Assembly: GCF_036417845.1 (NCBI RefSeq)
Contig: NC_089978.1
Coordinates: forward strand, 86,670,007 to 86,734,006
Direction of reading: 5' to 3'
Source of the DNA: Apteryx mantelli
Lineage: Eukaryota; Chordata; Aves; Apterygiformes; Apterygidae
Length of the DNA: 64,000 nt
Part shown: positions 51,706 through 64,000 of the stretch, piece by piece
Layout: every line of letters begins with the position of its first letter
Position numbering within the stretch: position 1 is the stretch's first letter
Notes under the pieces: model-generated
Told to the model about the DNA's origin: nothing
Databases searched by the model: none
Seen by the model: only the letters and a program-made list of their open reading frames with translations
Program-made: the position numbers and the translations under genes

Positions 51706-54700
51706 AACACAGCTGTTTCAATGCAGGGCTGGTGTCATAGCTGTAGCAACAGACAGATTTAAGCATGACTGTGTGAGGATTAGGGTTCGTTGTAATGAAA
51801 TCTAGAGAGCGCATGCTATAAGATGGCACGTAATGTGGGAAGTCATTCTCAGCTTCCTATTACTGCTAACGCTGCATAAATGTGTGTAGCACTTTACAAA
51901 CACTGGGGGAAATATAGTCCTATCCGAAGTAGTTTGCCAGTACCGGGAGCAATTTGGCCATGAAACGGTGCAGAGATACTCAGACGAATCTGACAGACGT
52001 AGGAAGGCTTCAAGGGAAAATAGGTTTTACAGAGATTTAGGGCATTAGGTAAAAGGAAATTGGAAGCTCTTCCAAGTGTGGTGGGTGGTATGAAAAAAAG
52101 GCACGGAGTTAAGAGTGGGAGAACACTACAGCTGTAAAAATTGAACTCAAATGTCTATTTTTGTTCACAAGCCCAGGAAGTTGCTTTCGCTTTTCTTATC
52201 TTAGCATGTGATGGATGCATGTAATACAGCATGAGGATGTTGGTTGTTTCTTGATGTCTTTCTGTGCTCTGCTTACCCACACCACAGCTCTGTCGTTCTG
52301 TAGGTACTTTGAACAGCACAAGGAATGAAGTATTGGCCAGCAACAACATCTTGTTTTCTTCAGGCGAGTGGAGCTGAAACTTGACTCACTAATAATGCTG
52401 GTGGTCTGTTAGCCCCTTATCTAAGTAGGACACAAACCAGCTGCTTAATACGAGCTGCCATCCATTTTTTAAACCTGGAGATTTAGTTTTCATCTGAGCA
52501 GTGACCACCTTTGCTGCCTTTAGGTTGTCTTTACTCTTTAATTAGCCCTTTCTGTTCATAGTCTGTCATTCACTTAGTGTCTGGAAAACAACAAAGTCAA
52601 CGTTGATCAGGACAAACTGTACCCTTCGGTGGGAATTTCAAGAGATACAAATGATCCATAGTTTTTTATAATGGCTAAAGAAAGAAAAAATAATAAGACT
52701 CTGAGCTTGAAACACACAGTGAAACCGCAAAGGAAAGAGACAGAAGCACAGAAATAGGATTCCTTAATATCATGCTATCATGGCTGAAGAAGCCGTCATG
52801 ACTCAATCACAGGCTGAGATGGCTGCTTTATCAGGCGTGAACCTCCATTTATCCTCCTTTATGTGAAGGTATATGAAAAATGACTCCTTGTTACTCCTAG
52901 GTGGGCCGGTCGGCTAGTGAGATCAAACACCTCTAACACGCCAACATATAGGGGCTGTCCCCTGACTCTGACTTTTAAGAGCTGCTGGAAATACTTGTCT
53001 GGATCTTATAGCCAAACAGTTTAGGTCACTGTTGGGTGCAAGGAAAGCAAGGCAGGTTATGGAGAGGGGGCAAGCACAATGAGGCAATATTGAGCAAAAA
53101 ATACCTTCAGCTGCTCTTGTATTTGCTTACCCTGGCAAAACCTCTGCTCCTAAAGAAAAGCTCCTTGTGAGCATGTATTTCTACTAGACCTTAGCCAAGC
53201 CAAATGGGAGCAGAGAGGGAGAAAGATGAGGCACTTTGCAGTATCTGCAGAAGGAGGTAGGGAGGCGAGGCTTGTACCAGAGGCAGCACCATGGAAAATC
53301 TTTCATAATCTGGTATTTTGTAGTTGTCTTTATGTAGTTAATTGGCAGACACTAGCTCTCTTGCTTGGAGATATACTCTACAAAAGGAAATTGCCCCTGC
53401 TAATTGAGCTAAGGATGGTTATTTTTCTTTTCTTTAAAGTATGGGCGGAGGTGAAAGCAAGAACCCAGTGGCCATTTGTGGGTAAATCTGGCTGACCAAA
53501 ACCACATTTGGACAGCTGGATTCTCCTGCAATTATTGACATTTTGATGATGATTTACAGTTCCTGTGTAAGTAATCCTTAGCTCTTGTTTAGTGAATGCT
53601 GCAGCTGGGCTGGCAGTCACATAAAGGTTGGTAGCTTATAGGAGGCCTAGGGCAAAACAATTGCAAAGGGCAAAAAAAAAATCCTCCCCCTCCCCCCCAT
53701 GTTCTGCAGACAGCAAAGCTACTGAAAAGAATAAGGAGGGGGAAAGACTTGTTTTGGCTTTCCCATATGGCACAACTTGCAGCGTTTTCCTATTCTGCGT
53801 GAGGATGACATGAAAAACTGCTTGAAGTCTTTCATAAAGAAAGAAAAAAACCCAGAAGGATGGTTAATAAACTGGTCCTAGGGACATGAAGAGCAAAATA
53901 GGCCATAAAGCTGTATTTCTCCTTCCTGTGTGACTGCACTGACTGTCCCTGAAGTCAGTTTTTAGCTCGGCAATATACTTCTGCCTCCTCTTTCTCCACC
54001 AGTCTTACTGCAGGAGATAGTGCCTGCAAAACAAGGCTGAGACAGTTCAGGAGCAGAGCACTGACCTTTGCCGCTGCTGCGCCTGGCCGGCCGCTGAAGG
54101 ATGTGAAGGTGCAATGCTTCGGGGAAATCGCTTGAAGTTAAAGCAAAGCTCTCATTATTTCACTGGGGTCATGATTTCACCCACGCATCCTTCCACTCTT
54201 TTGGGTCAATAAGACCAACTCTGCATTTCTAAAATATTGCTTTTAATATTTGATAACCTGTAATGCCTGCTGATCTAGCAGGTGACATTAATTGGGAAAG
54301 CTTTTTTTAATTGCTTCCTTAGGTCAGGCATGTTTTTTAATCAGAAAGCTACAAAAACATAAATGAAAGGCACGAGACCTTCCTTCTGGCTCCCAAAGTT
54401 GTTAGAGCCAAAGAATGCACACTCTTCAGAAAACTTTTAGTGCATGCTTCAGCAACCCACGAATACAATGGTTTCTTTGAAAACATTAAGGTTTATCTGG
54501 TCAGTGTGATGCCCTTGACACAACAGAGCTGTTTTCAGGTCTGTTGTTTCAATTTTTCTTGAAGAGGCCATTTGTCTGAGATGTCCAGACTTCCAAAGAA
54601 TAGCAACTGCCTTGGTGATATTGTACATGCCAATTATAATAGGATGTAGAAGTCTTTAATAAAAATTTTAAAACACAACAATAGTTTCTGCTCACTTAAT

Positions 54701-55310
54701 TCATTTAAATCTCTTCCCCTTTAAAGCCTAAGTATTCAAGAGCCCTACGATAAAGATAAATGTATTCAAAATAATTTTTGCTGTAAATGCAATCCAGTAC
54801 TGATGATTGTGAGAAATAATCCTGACTGGTTGGGAGGTAGAGCGGATGCTTTGGGAGACCTCCTGCTTTTATAACCTTGCAGACATCATACCATATTATT
54901 GCAGTCTCTAAGAAACTCTTTTAAACTGTTAGGTCCCAGACTCAGATTTGTTATGAATTTGTAAAGATGCTGGCATTTACCATTTCACCTGTTGGGGAAT
55001 ACAACAGCTTTACTGTTGTGCTTTAGATCTTCTCTTCTTACTTAAGTGATTATTTTATTCCAGAAGACTTTATTTTTGGTCTCTTGCCCCTTTAGCTCTT
55101 CCTGACTTTGAGGGCAGTCTTGCTGACAGCTGCCACTGTCTGATCCTACTGAGAACTTCTTCTGGGACCCCAGAACTGTGTGTGACATGTTATCCACATC
55201 TTCTCCCTTACTGCTCGTCACACATGCATTTAAAAGAAAGGTGGCACTTCTGAGAAGAAGATTTGCCTATGACAGTATGTCCCAACAGAGGAGAATGACC
55301 AGGCTCTCTG

Positions 55311-55505
55311 TTTCACAGAATCACAGAATGGTTGAGGCTGGAAGGGACCTCTGGAGATTGTCTAAGTCCAACCCCCCTGCTCAAGCAGGGTCACCTAGAG
55401 CATGTTGTACAGGATTGCATCCAGGCGGGTTTTGAATATCTCCAGAACAGGAGACTCCACAACCTCTCTGGGCAACCTGCTCTACTCTGAAAGTATTTCT
55501 TTCTC
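55311..55505 (-). mobile_element. CR1 LINE fragment, 3' end, antisense
   Basis: The left edge carries CACAGAATCACAGAATGG, the reverse complement of the tandem ATTCTGTG octamer that ends bird CR1 elements. Next come the standard 3'-region blocks GGCTGGAAGGGACCT, CCAACCCCCCTGCTCAAGC, GTTTTGAATATCTCCAG and CCACAACCTCTCTGGGCAAC. Similarity fades after about 55,490, as expected of a 5'-truncated copy. The element is noncoding here and lies antisense to NHS. The rather good match suggests it is younger than the neighbouring copy. Confidence 0.95.
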
Positions 55506-56427
55506 CCCCTTGTGCAGAGTGGAAAAGATAGAAAAAGAATAGCTTCTTGTACAGTCTCTGTGATGTTGCAGTGCTGGGCTGAACTTCTTATGGATGAGAC
55601 AGATTTTCAGATTCAGTTCTTTGTCAGATTTGGGGGAGGAGAGGGATAGTCCTGTAAAGGACGACTTGGCCAACTTTGAGAAGTTTTGCTGCATTGTCCC
55701 ATCAGTTTATGTTACTCTTGGCAAACAACTCTGTGTAGCAGGATGGGTCCCGATTCCAGACCATGGGCTGGGCTTGAGTATCACTGCATTTCCTGAGTGT
55801 CTCTTTGAAGGGGGATGAGTTTGTGGCTGTAATCTCATTTACCACTCTCTGGATGATCTACCTGTACTTTACTCCTTGATGTCCTTGACAATAAGATGTA
55901 AAGAGAGTGTTTTAGGGAGAGGTTTCAGCAATCCCCCATCCTCCTCCCCAGGTGTGAGGCTGGGGAAAGTCAGCTACAAACGCAAGTGGGGCATTTATTC
56001 TTCTATCAGTGTGTAGCAGAGAAGTGGGAAATGAAGCTAAGGGGAAGGTTCCCCTTAGTGTAACAGCTATGAGGAGGAGGATCTGAGGGAAAGCAGGTAA
56101 GACATATGCCAATGATCTGAAAAAACAGACAAAAGAGTAGGGAAGGAGAGAGTATTCACTTCAGGCTTGTGTTTTCATTAAAAGGAATGCTCTGTAGACC
56201 TTCCAGCTTGCTACGGGGATAAGATCAGTGTGTAAATATTGTCGCTGCAGTTTAAAGACGGAAACCAGAAAATTCCTCTCTCTTTTTTATGAAGAGGAAT
56301 TATTTGCAAAAGATATTTCTCCCACAAAGTAACTTGTTTTCAGATGGTGTTTCATATTATATGGCAGAATAAAGCAGAGTTTCTAAAATAGAAGTAATTC
56401 TAGTTTAATAAACAAGTAATTAGTGTA

Positions 56428-56885
56428 ATCTTAGAAAGCTCAGGCTGGAGGGGACCTTAAAGCATCATAATGTCCATCACCTGACTCTCAGGCAAATCAA
56501 CTGCAGCCATGTCATTCTCAGTAGGTGTTTGTTTAACCCATTTTGAAAAGCTTCTGATGTTGAAGACTCCCTGGTCCCTCTGGTCAGCCTGTTCCAGTGC
56601 TTCACTAGTCTTATTAGAATGTGTCTCCAGGTATCTAACCTGACTTCTCTTGTCTGTGGTGTAAGCCTGTTACTTATTTTTCTGTCCATCATGGACATAG
56701 AAAAATGACATGGATTTTTTTCTTCACCACAGCAGCCTTTATATATTAGAAGACTGTGGTCCCACATCCCTTCTTTTCTCTAGGCTGAGCGATGCCTGTT
56801 CTTTCACTCTGTACTCTCCAATTATTTTTCAAGACACCCATCATTCTCACTTCTCTTCTTTGGACTATTCATAGTAAATATTTGT
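56428..56885 (-). mobile_element. Older CR1 LINE fragment, antisense
   Basis: The run starts with AGGCTGGAGGGGACCTTAAA and goes on through CTCCCTGGTCCCTCTGGTCA, CTGTTCCAGTGCTTCAC, TCTCTAGGCTGAGCGATGCC and CTCTTCTTTGGACTATT. These blocks appear in the order expected of a CR1 3' half read backwards. It is longer but much more diverged than the copy 0.9 kb to the left and lacks a clean octamer tail. A 96-codon frame on its sense strand is incidental. Confidence 0.85.
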
Positions 56886-58924
56886 GAAGTTAAGTCTGAC
56901 ATAAGAAGCCAAAAACATGGTGTAGCAGTGTTCTAGAGCGGTCCTTTATTGGAGAGTCTGTACGCAGGGGCGATGGGCAAGGCGCTGGCTCTTGCTGTTT
57001 CCACTTATGCCAGAGGGGCCGAATACAGAAACTGAAGGTTGATCCAGATTGCTCTGAAATGACTAGCCAGCAAAATGTCTAGTGAAACAGATTTGTTATG
57101 TTTGACCGTATTTGTTTATCTGAGGTGGGTTGTAGCATCCAGATAATCATAATCTAGTCTTGAAACACCATAAGATGATTTGTAAAAACCCAGATTTTAA
57201 ACATGGTAATGCATTTGGGTTCTTTTTCTTATCTTTCCTTTTTTGTACCTTTGGCTTATCTCTAAATGCTTCTCCGCACTTATGAGGTTTGAATTTTTTA
57301 TTCCTTTTTTCCTTTCCCCTCTTATCACTAAAATGTTGATTTTAACCTTCACTTAATCACCTGACTCCAGGAGCCTGGGCTGTAAGAAAAACACCATATG
57401 TAATTAATAAAGTTATGGTTATTGGATGTTCTTGGAGGTTGACCAACCTGATTAATGTGGTCTCCACCACTACAGAATTTAAATCTAGTATTTTTTAATA
57501 TTACAGATATATTGAAAACATACATTGAATAAAAATAATTCAGAAATACACTGTATTCTGCTTTTTGTTTATTTCCTTGCCCATAGCTTAAAAGCAGGGT
57601 GGAGTTACTGCTCACTGCCAGTGTTTGGCCAGTTTACTTCAGCTTCCCTTTCTGTCCTTTGTGGAAATGCTTAAGGGGTAACTATAGCTTGAGGGAAGAT
57701 GTTATTCTCCACCCCTATTTGGAGGGTTTATTGCTCTATACTAAGGAGTATTTTATGACAATGCCTTGGGTTGATTTGCTGTTTTAAAGATTATCTTTTG
57801 CTGAAAATCCCTACATCTTACTGCTGTTTTTTGCTGCTTTCTGCCCTGCCAGTCCCTCTACTTTTACTGCTAGTATTTAAGATTCTTCTTCTTGGTGCCT
57901 TTGCCAGCCAACCTGATCACTGTTGTAGTTCTGTTGTTCTTTTCCTCTCTCTGCCCTCCCCCTCACTTCTGTTTTCTGCACATGATATATTACAGTTTCC
58001 AAGCACAACAGGACTAGGAAGGAAGATGGGAGATTAATCAAGAGAATCTAAATTAAAAGCTATAAAATGTAAAAGCCAGACTGGATCACTTAGGATGTAT
58101 AACCTTACTTTCCAAGTCACTAGCATTGGCTGTGAAGCCCCCTGATGAAATGGATGGGTGGTCTTGTCTGGATTATCAGCAGAAAAATTTGTAATTTGTA
58201 CGCATTACCCACAGTCCCATCTGGCAGCTCCTTTCTGGCAGCCTTGGTATGGATGCCAAGATTGAAATGGCATATTAATATCTTCTCGCCCTGTTAAAGT
58301 ATTTCTTTCCGAGCAGTGATTATTCCTGCTGGTAGGGAAGTGTCTGAGGCAGTGCTCTCAACAGAGGGTTTTCTCAAATTTTATTAAATATGCACATGTC
58401 CTGGATATAGAAACCAACTTTTCTTTGGTCCAATCAGCATGTGTTCACATAAGGCCCCAAATAAGGTGCCTATTAATGTGATACTCAGAGCTTGAGAGAA
58501 AAGAAGAGTTTCTCGGCACTCTGACCTCTCGTTCTCCCACTGCCCATGTTTGTGTTGAGGAATGGAGACCGGGCTGGCACGGCATGTGGGAAGGGCAGAC
58601 TGCGTTGAATAAAACCCACTAGGGTTGTGGTCCCGATGCTTCTGAGGAGGGGTTTGAGGCTGGTAACATGACGGCTCACGCAATCTGTGCTTGTCCCCAC
58701 CTTTGCTGTGCCCACCTGCATGCCAGCTGCAGCTGCTTATGGGAGAGCATTTGAAGAAGCTGCTGAGTTACGCAGGGAGTGTAATACTAAGAAGCCTGCA
58801 CAAAGGGACCAGGTAGACAAAATATGGGTAAGACCTCTTGTAAGGTTGGGTCTTTTTGTTTTTTATAAAGTGCTTTCACTATATTGATTAAGCAATAGGC
58901 TTAAAATGTCATTGTCTCTTTGGT

Positions 58925-59069
58925 GTGGATGTTCTTATGGCAGTACAAAGGTGCTTCCACTGCTATAGATACACCACAAAGGAGAAGTAAGTTATTGTGC
59001 TGTGAAATATTTTTATGTCAGTGTGACTAAATTTGTGCTACCACTTTAATTGTACTGGTATAACATCAC
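58925..59069. mobile_element. Candidate MITE-like DNA transposon relic
   Basis: The left end GTGGATGTTCTTATGGCAGT followed by ACAAA pairs, with small gaps, with the reverse complement of the right end (GTGATGTTATACCAGTACAA on the minus strand). This gives imperfect terminal inverted repeats of about 22-25 bp around a body of about 100 bp. Inside, wording such as TTTATGTCAGTGTGACTAAA resembles nonautonomous hAT-like repeats of reptiles, from memory. I find no clear target-site duplication, so the true ends may differ. Confidence 0.45.
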
Positions 59070-61019
59070 AACCCCAGCTGAAGTAGTCAACCCATGATAG
59101 AAACTTTAAATAGAACAAGTCCTGGAGGAACTAAACCCCAGAGGGATGGCTTAGCTTGAACCACCAAGTTATTGTAACTAGCCCAGCTGATTTTTGCCTG
59201 AAGCAATTAATGGGGCTGCTTACCTTTTAGAATGGAGTAGGGAAGAGAAAGAAGAGAGTCTAGTAACTCCAATAGGGTGACAAGTGGCTGAAGGCAGTGG
59301 GAGAAGTCCTCTCCCACTAGCAGACATGTCCACAGGAAGTTGGCTGCTCAAGGACTGAGCCATGTCAACAGGCATTTATATGCACACTAAGTAATTATAT
59401 AAGAAGCCTTCTCTCAAGCAAGCTACTGCAGGATTTGCTGCAGTTACATTGCACCCTCTTGAGCAGAGGAGAAAATACAGTGTTTGTCTGCAAATGTCTG
59501 AAGACCTCTTTTCTGAGTGCTATGCTATGACTGAAACATACATGTAATATGTTTAAATTGATGAATGAAACCATACATGAGTTTCTGCTAGCATTTTAGG
59601 ATTTTAACGCAGTGATCAGTGAATTGCAAATGCAAGTTCTAAGTCAGCTCAGTACATTATATTTGGATTTTGGTAATGAGTAAGGTTGGAGGTGAGACGT
59701 CCCTAAAGAGCATCCTTGAAATTAACATTTGCCTTTAGCTCACCCAAAATAAATATGAATAAATCCATCAGCTCTTCATTTTTTATAACCCTTTGTGCAT
59801 GCTATCTAATATTCCTGCTCTATTTTTATGGTAATGGTGATATTACAGAGTTAATTGATGGGCCATTTCAGCAGTCTTCAGAAACTCCACCTTCAAAAAT
59901 AGAGGGACTGTCCTTGCACTGTTGTGGTTCACTAGATTATCAGTCTGCTCCTCGGTTCAGCTGGTTGTGGAATAACCTTTGTTGAAACAAGTAATACTTC
60001 TTATAAGAGCTTTAGCAAACATTTCACTGGGATTTTCTTCTCTGAAAGTCTGAAGTTATTAGTATCGTGGCATAACTCTTTTAAGCCTGCTCCAAACTCC
60101 AGCTTGCTCCAGTCTCAGAAGCTGGTGTGACACCTTCCAGCTGCAGAACCTCGTTTCTCTCTCCCCCTTAGGTGAGGTTGTACAGGCAGAGGAGAGGTAC
60201 CCCAGCCCCTTCCTTTCCTCCCACGTGAGCTCTGGCAATTCCTCAGCTTTGTGCTAGGGAGTTCATGGGCAGAGAGAAAGCATTTGACTGTTAGGGCTAA
60301 ATGCGCTTATCATTCTCCTGTCTCTTTTCTCCTGAAGTGAGGGGGCTGGATTTGTACTGTGCTGATGTCTGTGAACATCCTTTCTCTGGTGAAAATTTAT
60401 TGTCTTAACTGGTGAGATGTCCTTCTTCTTAAGACAGCTTCCCATCACAATAATATGCTGATAAGGGGCATATGAATGCAGAACAATACAACTAAAGAAG
60501 CAGATCAACAATATAAAGCATCAAAGAAATTGTTTTGCCTTCCATTGGTGGGTGACTTGGGACTTCTGCTGCACAAAGGGGTGAATACTCTTCTGAGATA
60601 CCGCTCTCATTGCCTTATCGATCTTTTTCTAAAGGCTAACTCTTCTAAATCTGCACATTCACATTTCACGTTGTTATGGGTTCTTTGAGTAGGGCGTTAC
60701 TGTTAATGTTTTACTTTGATCTGTGGGAGTGAATATTTATTTCACAAAGCTAATCAGAGAAGCCCAGTCACGTCTATCCATCCTGCCTTAGCTGTGAAGC
60801 TAATAGGCAGTATCCTGAAATGAAAAGAGTTCTTTGAATCTTAAACCCTGCTCCATGTGACCTTTGAAAAGAAAGAGTGAGAGAAACCCAAAGCTTTCCA
60901 AAAGCAGCAGTTTGTTTTTATTTTTAAAGAAATTCTTTTGGATACCACATGGTTTGGAAAAGTTAACATTTGGTAGACCGAGTAACTGAGTGCGAACTGC
61001 TTCACCTTCTAACTTGGAT

Positions 61020-61037
61020 GGAGGAGGAGGAGGAGGA
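61020..61037. repeat. (GAG)n triplet run
   Basis: Five GAG units with short flanking purines. Confidence 0.9.
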
Positions 61038-61564
61038 CTGCACCACCTGCAGTCTGTAGGGCCTGCTCGGACTATACTGTGATACAGTCAGCCTTTAGCC
61101 GTATTGAGTATTGATGGCTGTTTGGCTGTGGCAACCTAAGTTTTGGAGCCTACAAAACCTGCTGAAAAGGCTGGCCAAATACTGGAGTAGCGTATGTGTC
61201 ACGTAGCAATGCCTGCTATGCAGCTGTACCCTGAGGACTGCACAGGGCCGGCTTTCCTCAAAGGCTGCAGGTGTCAGGCGCAGCACCCATTGGTGCAGCT
61301 CTAGGGCGAACAGCAATAACTCCAGGAGCTGTAAAACAAGTACTAACCTGTTGAAGGAAATGTAGCAACCTGTTTCTTGAGGTTGTTAGGATATGTTCAG
61401 CTGTAAAACTGAAGTGGCCCTTTTTCCTATGGACTGCTGTAGCCTTTACAATTTTTAAGTACTTTGTGTGCATGCAGAGTTCATAGCCATATTTGTTCTC
61501 TGTCCCCTGCAAATGTAGTCAGAGCATAGGCATGCAGGCATATAAATACACATACGTGCGCATG

Positions 61565-61576
61565 CACACACACACA
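61565..61576. repeat. Short (CA)n run
   Basis: Six CA dinucleotides inside a CA/TA-rich stretch. Confidence 0.85.
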
Positions 61577-64000
61577 TATACTGCTCGGTGTTTGCATTCT
61601 TTCTGGTCCTGTTTTTCTTCCATGGCTTTTCTGTGCCTGGGAGATACATTAGTCTCAGTCTATTTGTAAAGGTTCAGTTAGCATTATCATTGATCTCTGC
61701 ATGGGATCAAACCTGACTGGCTTCATTTTTGTCTATGTCTTTATGAACATGAGCTAAGCTGGGAGCTAATCTGTAGACTTTGCACAAAGATAAATTCAGT
61801 TTAATGAAATATCATCTTAAAACTCCAGGTGGAACACACTGGGGCCTGCACCTTGCCTGAGCCAAGATAATGACTGTGCTTGGTGGGCTGGGGCTTAGAT
61901 TTAGACCATCAGCAGCAGAAGCTTCATTCAGCTCCTGTTTGGACTTGCAGATTAGCTGGGGTCATTGGTTTTTTTTTTCATAAAAATATTACATTGATTT
62001 ATCTCAAATTTGCAGTAGCCCTGATGTGTGGAATATTTTGCTTTGGTTTTTGTCTTTTTGTTTTCTTTTAAGGACAAAGTGCCAGTTGTTATCATTTTGG
62101 TCTGTGTTTCTGAATATCCTTTTACTGTTCCCAGTTAGGCAGTGTCACTGAACCACGGCCGTTACCGTCTTGCTCCGTTAGCTATTACTGTTTGCTGAGG
62201 AGTTAATGTAAATGAGGGCAATCAGGAGAAGAAAAGCAAGGGGAATTTTACTGTTTCTCCTGTTAGAGCTATGCCTGGCACTACATGTTTTGTTATAAGT
62301 CCAGCACTAAGCGAGATTGATAATATAAGATGAAAGGTATGTGTGATCTCATGGCTGGTAATACTGACTGAGGGACCACCTATTTCTCCCCCCGCCCCGC
62401 TCCCAGTTTCAACCTCGCTGTGAATTTTCTTTGCTTCAGTGCATTGTTTAGAGCCCATAGGTCTGGGCTCCTTTACAAGGCTTTTTTTGTGGTGCAGTTT
62501 CGTCTGATTGAAAACACATTTTTATATGTGTCAAAACGAGTTCAGCAGTTAAAAAGAAATCATAATATAGATTGGATCATATTTCCTAAGTGGATGTCAC
62601 CAGCTAATTCTTTTGTTACACCGTTTAGCTACACAGGATTAAGCGAGTGTTTACTATTAAGCAGTTACATATGGGTTCTATTAATTCACACATTATGGCA
62701 CTGCTTTTGACTAATATCTTCTCAAATAGGTTAGCATTTCAGAACGTCTCTGAATCACTGAACTGCAGGGACCCGTCATTTCTAAAGCAAAAGCTAGTCC
62801 ACTGAGGGGTCCCCAGGTTAGAGTGGTGTTGATGTCTGAGAGGCTTTCTTCTGTTTTTTTGGGTTTTTTTTCAGAACAGTTTGCAAAACAAAGTGGTTTT
62901 TTTTTTCCTCATTAGGCTTCTGCAATGTATGGGAAGGAATATATATGATTTGAAAAAAGAGCAAAAGGTAAAAAAGCTGACTTTCGCGTGTCCTGTTGTA
63001 TTGCAGCACACATCCTCTTCAGGAGTGAAATGCTCACTTTCTCCCCAAACCTTCTTTCTGGAACAGGCCGCTTGTCTTTTTGTCATTTTGAATTCTTATC
63101 ATTTCTCCTTTGGTGGGTGTTTGATCTCTGCTTTTGTGGTATATGAGGTGCCTTCATTCTCGTTATCTCCCCCCTTGTAAGCAGAGCTCTGGGCCAGTCT
63201 GGACGTGCTCAAGGCCTGTTTGGAGGGAGGTTGGTGAGGAGGGGAGGGAGAGAAGAGAAGCTGTGAGTCTTCAGAGCAGGAGAGGTTCAAAGCACACTTG
63301 TCACCCCCCGGTCCGTAGCCTGTACTTTTTGCAGGGCTGTTTTCTCGTGGTGGCCTCCAAAGGCCTCTTCTCTTGTGGGCGGGAGAACGAAGCTGCTTTG
63401 GTGAGGCAAGAGCTCGTACGGCAAGGACCAGCTGAGGCGTTGCAGTGCCACAGCCTGGGGGGCACGTGACCTCTGCTGCCATCGTGCCACCACCGCTGCA
63501 AAAAGGAGGAGATAGTGGCCTCTGTGGTAGGAACCAGGAGGAGCAATCCTGGTGTGGGTTTGGGAGGTGAACGGACAGGGTCTGAGGACAAAATGCAGTG
63601 GCTGAAGGACTACATGATAAGGCACAAGTCCCTGCCAGTCTTCTCAAGTGAACCTCACCTGTGAAAGATCAGTAGTCCCTGACCTAAAACATGCCATGGT
63701 TTTCCTGTGCTCTGCCACAGGAGCATCTGTAAAGACCTGCTATGTCTGTTGCTTGTTGTGACTGTGTTTGACTGTAAACAAAACCCAAATATAGTCTTCC
63801 TCTAACTGCTCCCAGACTGCTAACATCTCCAGGGGAGATGCTCCAGGGAGCACTGTCTTCTTTAGTGACTCTGTAGCCAGCAGTATGTGACAGGTACGAC
63901 CCTAAAAACTCTAATGAGAGTATCCTCTTCTTGCTCTGGACTCTACTTACCCTGGGTTTTGTTCTTTTTTGTGGAGTTTCGTGGCCCTGTGGTTAAAGAG

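Larger units (their letters stand above)
50881..55310. other. Intron 1 sequence, no gene recognised
   Basis: Holds two C homopolymers and the GTGTAG repeat. Two AT-rich blocks (51,430-51,620 and 54,225-54,370) are rich in ATTA/TAAT words and could be conserved noncoding elements. I see no exon or nameable transposon. Confidence 0.5.
12087..64000 (+). other. NHS: NHS intron 1 (5' part)
   Basis: Everything after the exon 1 donor is interpreted as intron. I looked for the sequence encoded by exon 2, which begins after EAV in NHS, and see no matching reading frame down to the right edge. A very long first intron is known for NHS in other vertebrates. The interval is mostly unique sequence with sparse old repeats and a few CpG-rich patches, listed separately. 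Confidence 0.8.
56886..64000. other. Intron 1 sequence to the right edge, no gene recognised
   Basis: Unique sequence with a MITE-like element at 58.9 kb, a (GAG)n run at 61.02 kb, a short CA run at 61.57 kb and a GC-richer stretch at about 63,200-63,600. In that last stretch several frames are open on both strands, none with an ATG at the head of the longest one. I see no NHS exon 2. Confidence 0.5.

Noticed and set aside
1..64000. tRNA, rRNA, CRISPR array, retroviral genes or LTR pairs, bacterial-type operons.
   Set aside because: No plausible T-loop with matching stems, no repeat-spacer pattern, no gag/pol-like reading frame and no paired long terminal repeats were seen by eye. A covariance-model and repeat-library search would be more sensitive.

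Overview
The window looks like avian nuclear DNA. The clearest evidence is two CR1 LINE tails at 55.3-56.9 kb, both in antisense orientation. The one at 55,311 ends in the tandem octamer typical of bird CR1 (CACAGAAT read on the + strand) and has the usual conserved blocks after it. Gene density is very low, simple repeats are few and short, and old, decayed repeat fragments outnumber young ones. I cannot name the species.

I can support one protein-coding exon: the first coding exon of NHS (Nance-Horan syndrome protein, actin remodelling regulator) at 11,708-12,086 on the + strand. It lies in a large CpG island (about 11,090-12,520), encodes 126 residues plus one base, and ends at a perfect GTAAGT donor in phase 1. 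The N-terminal signature and the WAVE-homology helices are recognisable. A short upstream ORF (11,576-11,617) sits in the presumed 5' leader.

Layout: 1-11,090 is the 5' flank of NHS, with no gene I can recognise and one TATAAA motif at 10,373. From 11,090 to 12,520 is the promoter island and exon 1. From 12,087 to the right edge is intron 1; NHS intron 1 is known to be very long in vertebrates, and I see no exon 2 here. The intron holds the two CR1 fragments, an older LINE 3'-end fragment (42.6 kb), a MITE-like element with imperfect terminal inverted repeats (58.9 kb), several relics of a palindromic AAGTCAATG-type amniote repeat (18.1, 39.5, 40.7 kb), scattered microsatellites, and three secondary CpG-rich patches (22.7, 29.8-30.4, 50.5-50.9 kb).

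The most interesting part is the 29.8-30.4 kb patch. It has a TATA-like motif, an ATG in fair context and a possible donor whose phase matches NHS exon 1, so it could be an alternative NHS first exon. That is inference from sequence only. I found no convincing tRNA, rRNA, CRISPR, retroviral gene or other complete gene, and nothing that amounts to an undescribed multi-gene system. The open reading frames elsewhere are short, mostly lack an ATG start and look like chance.
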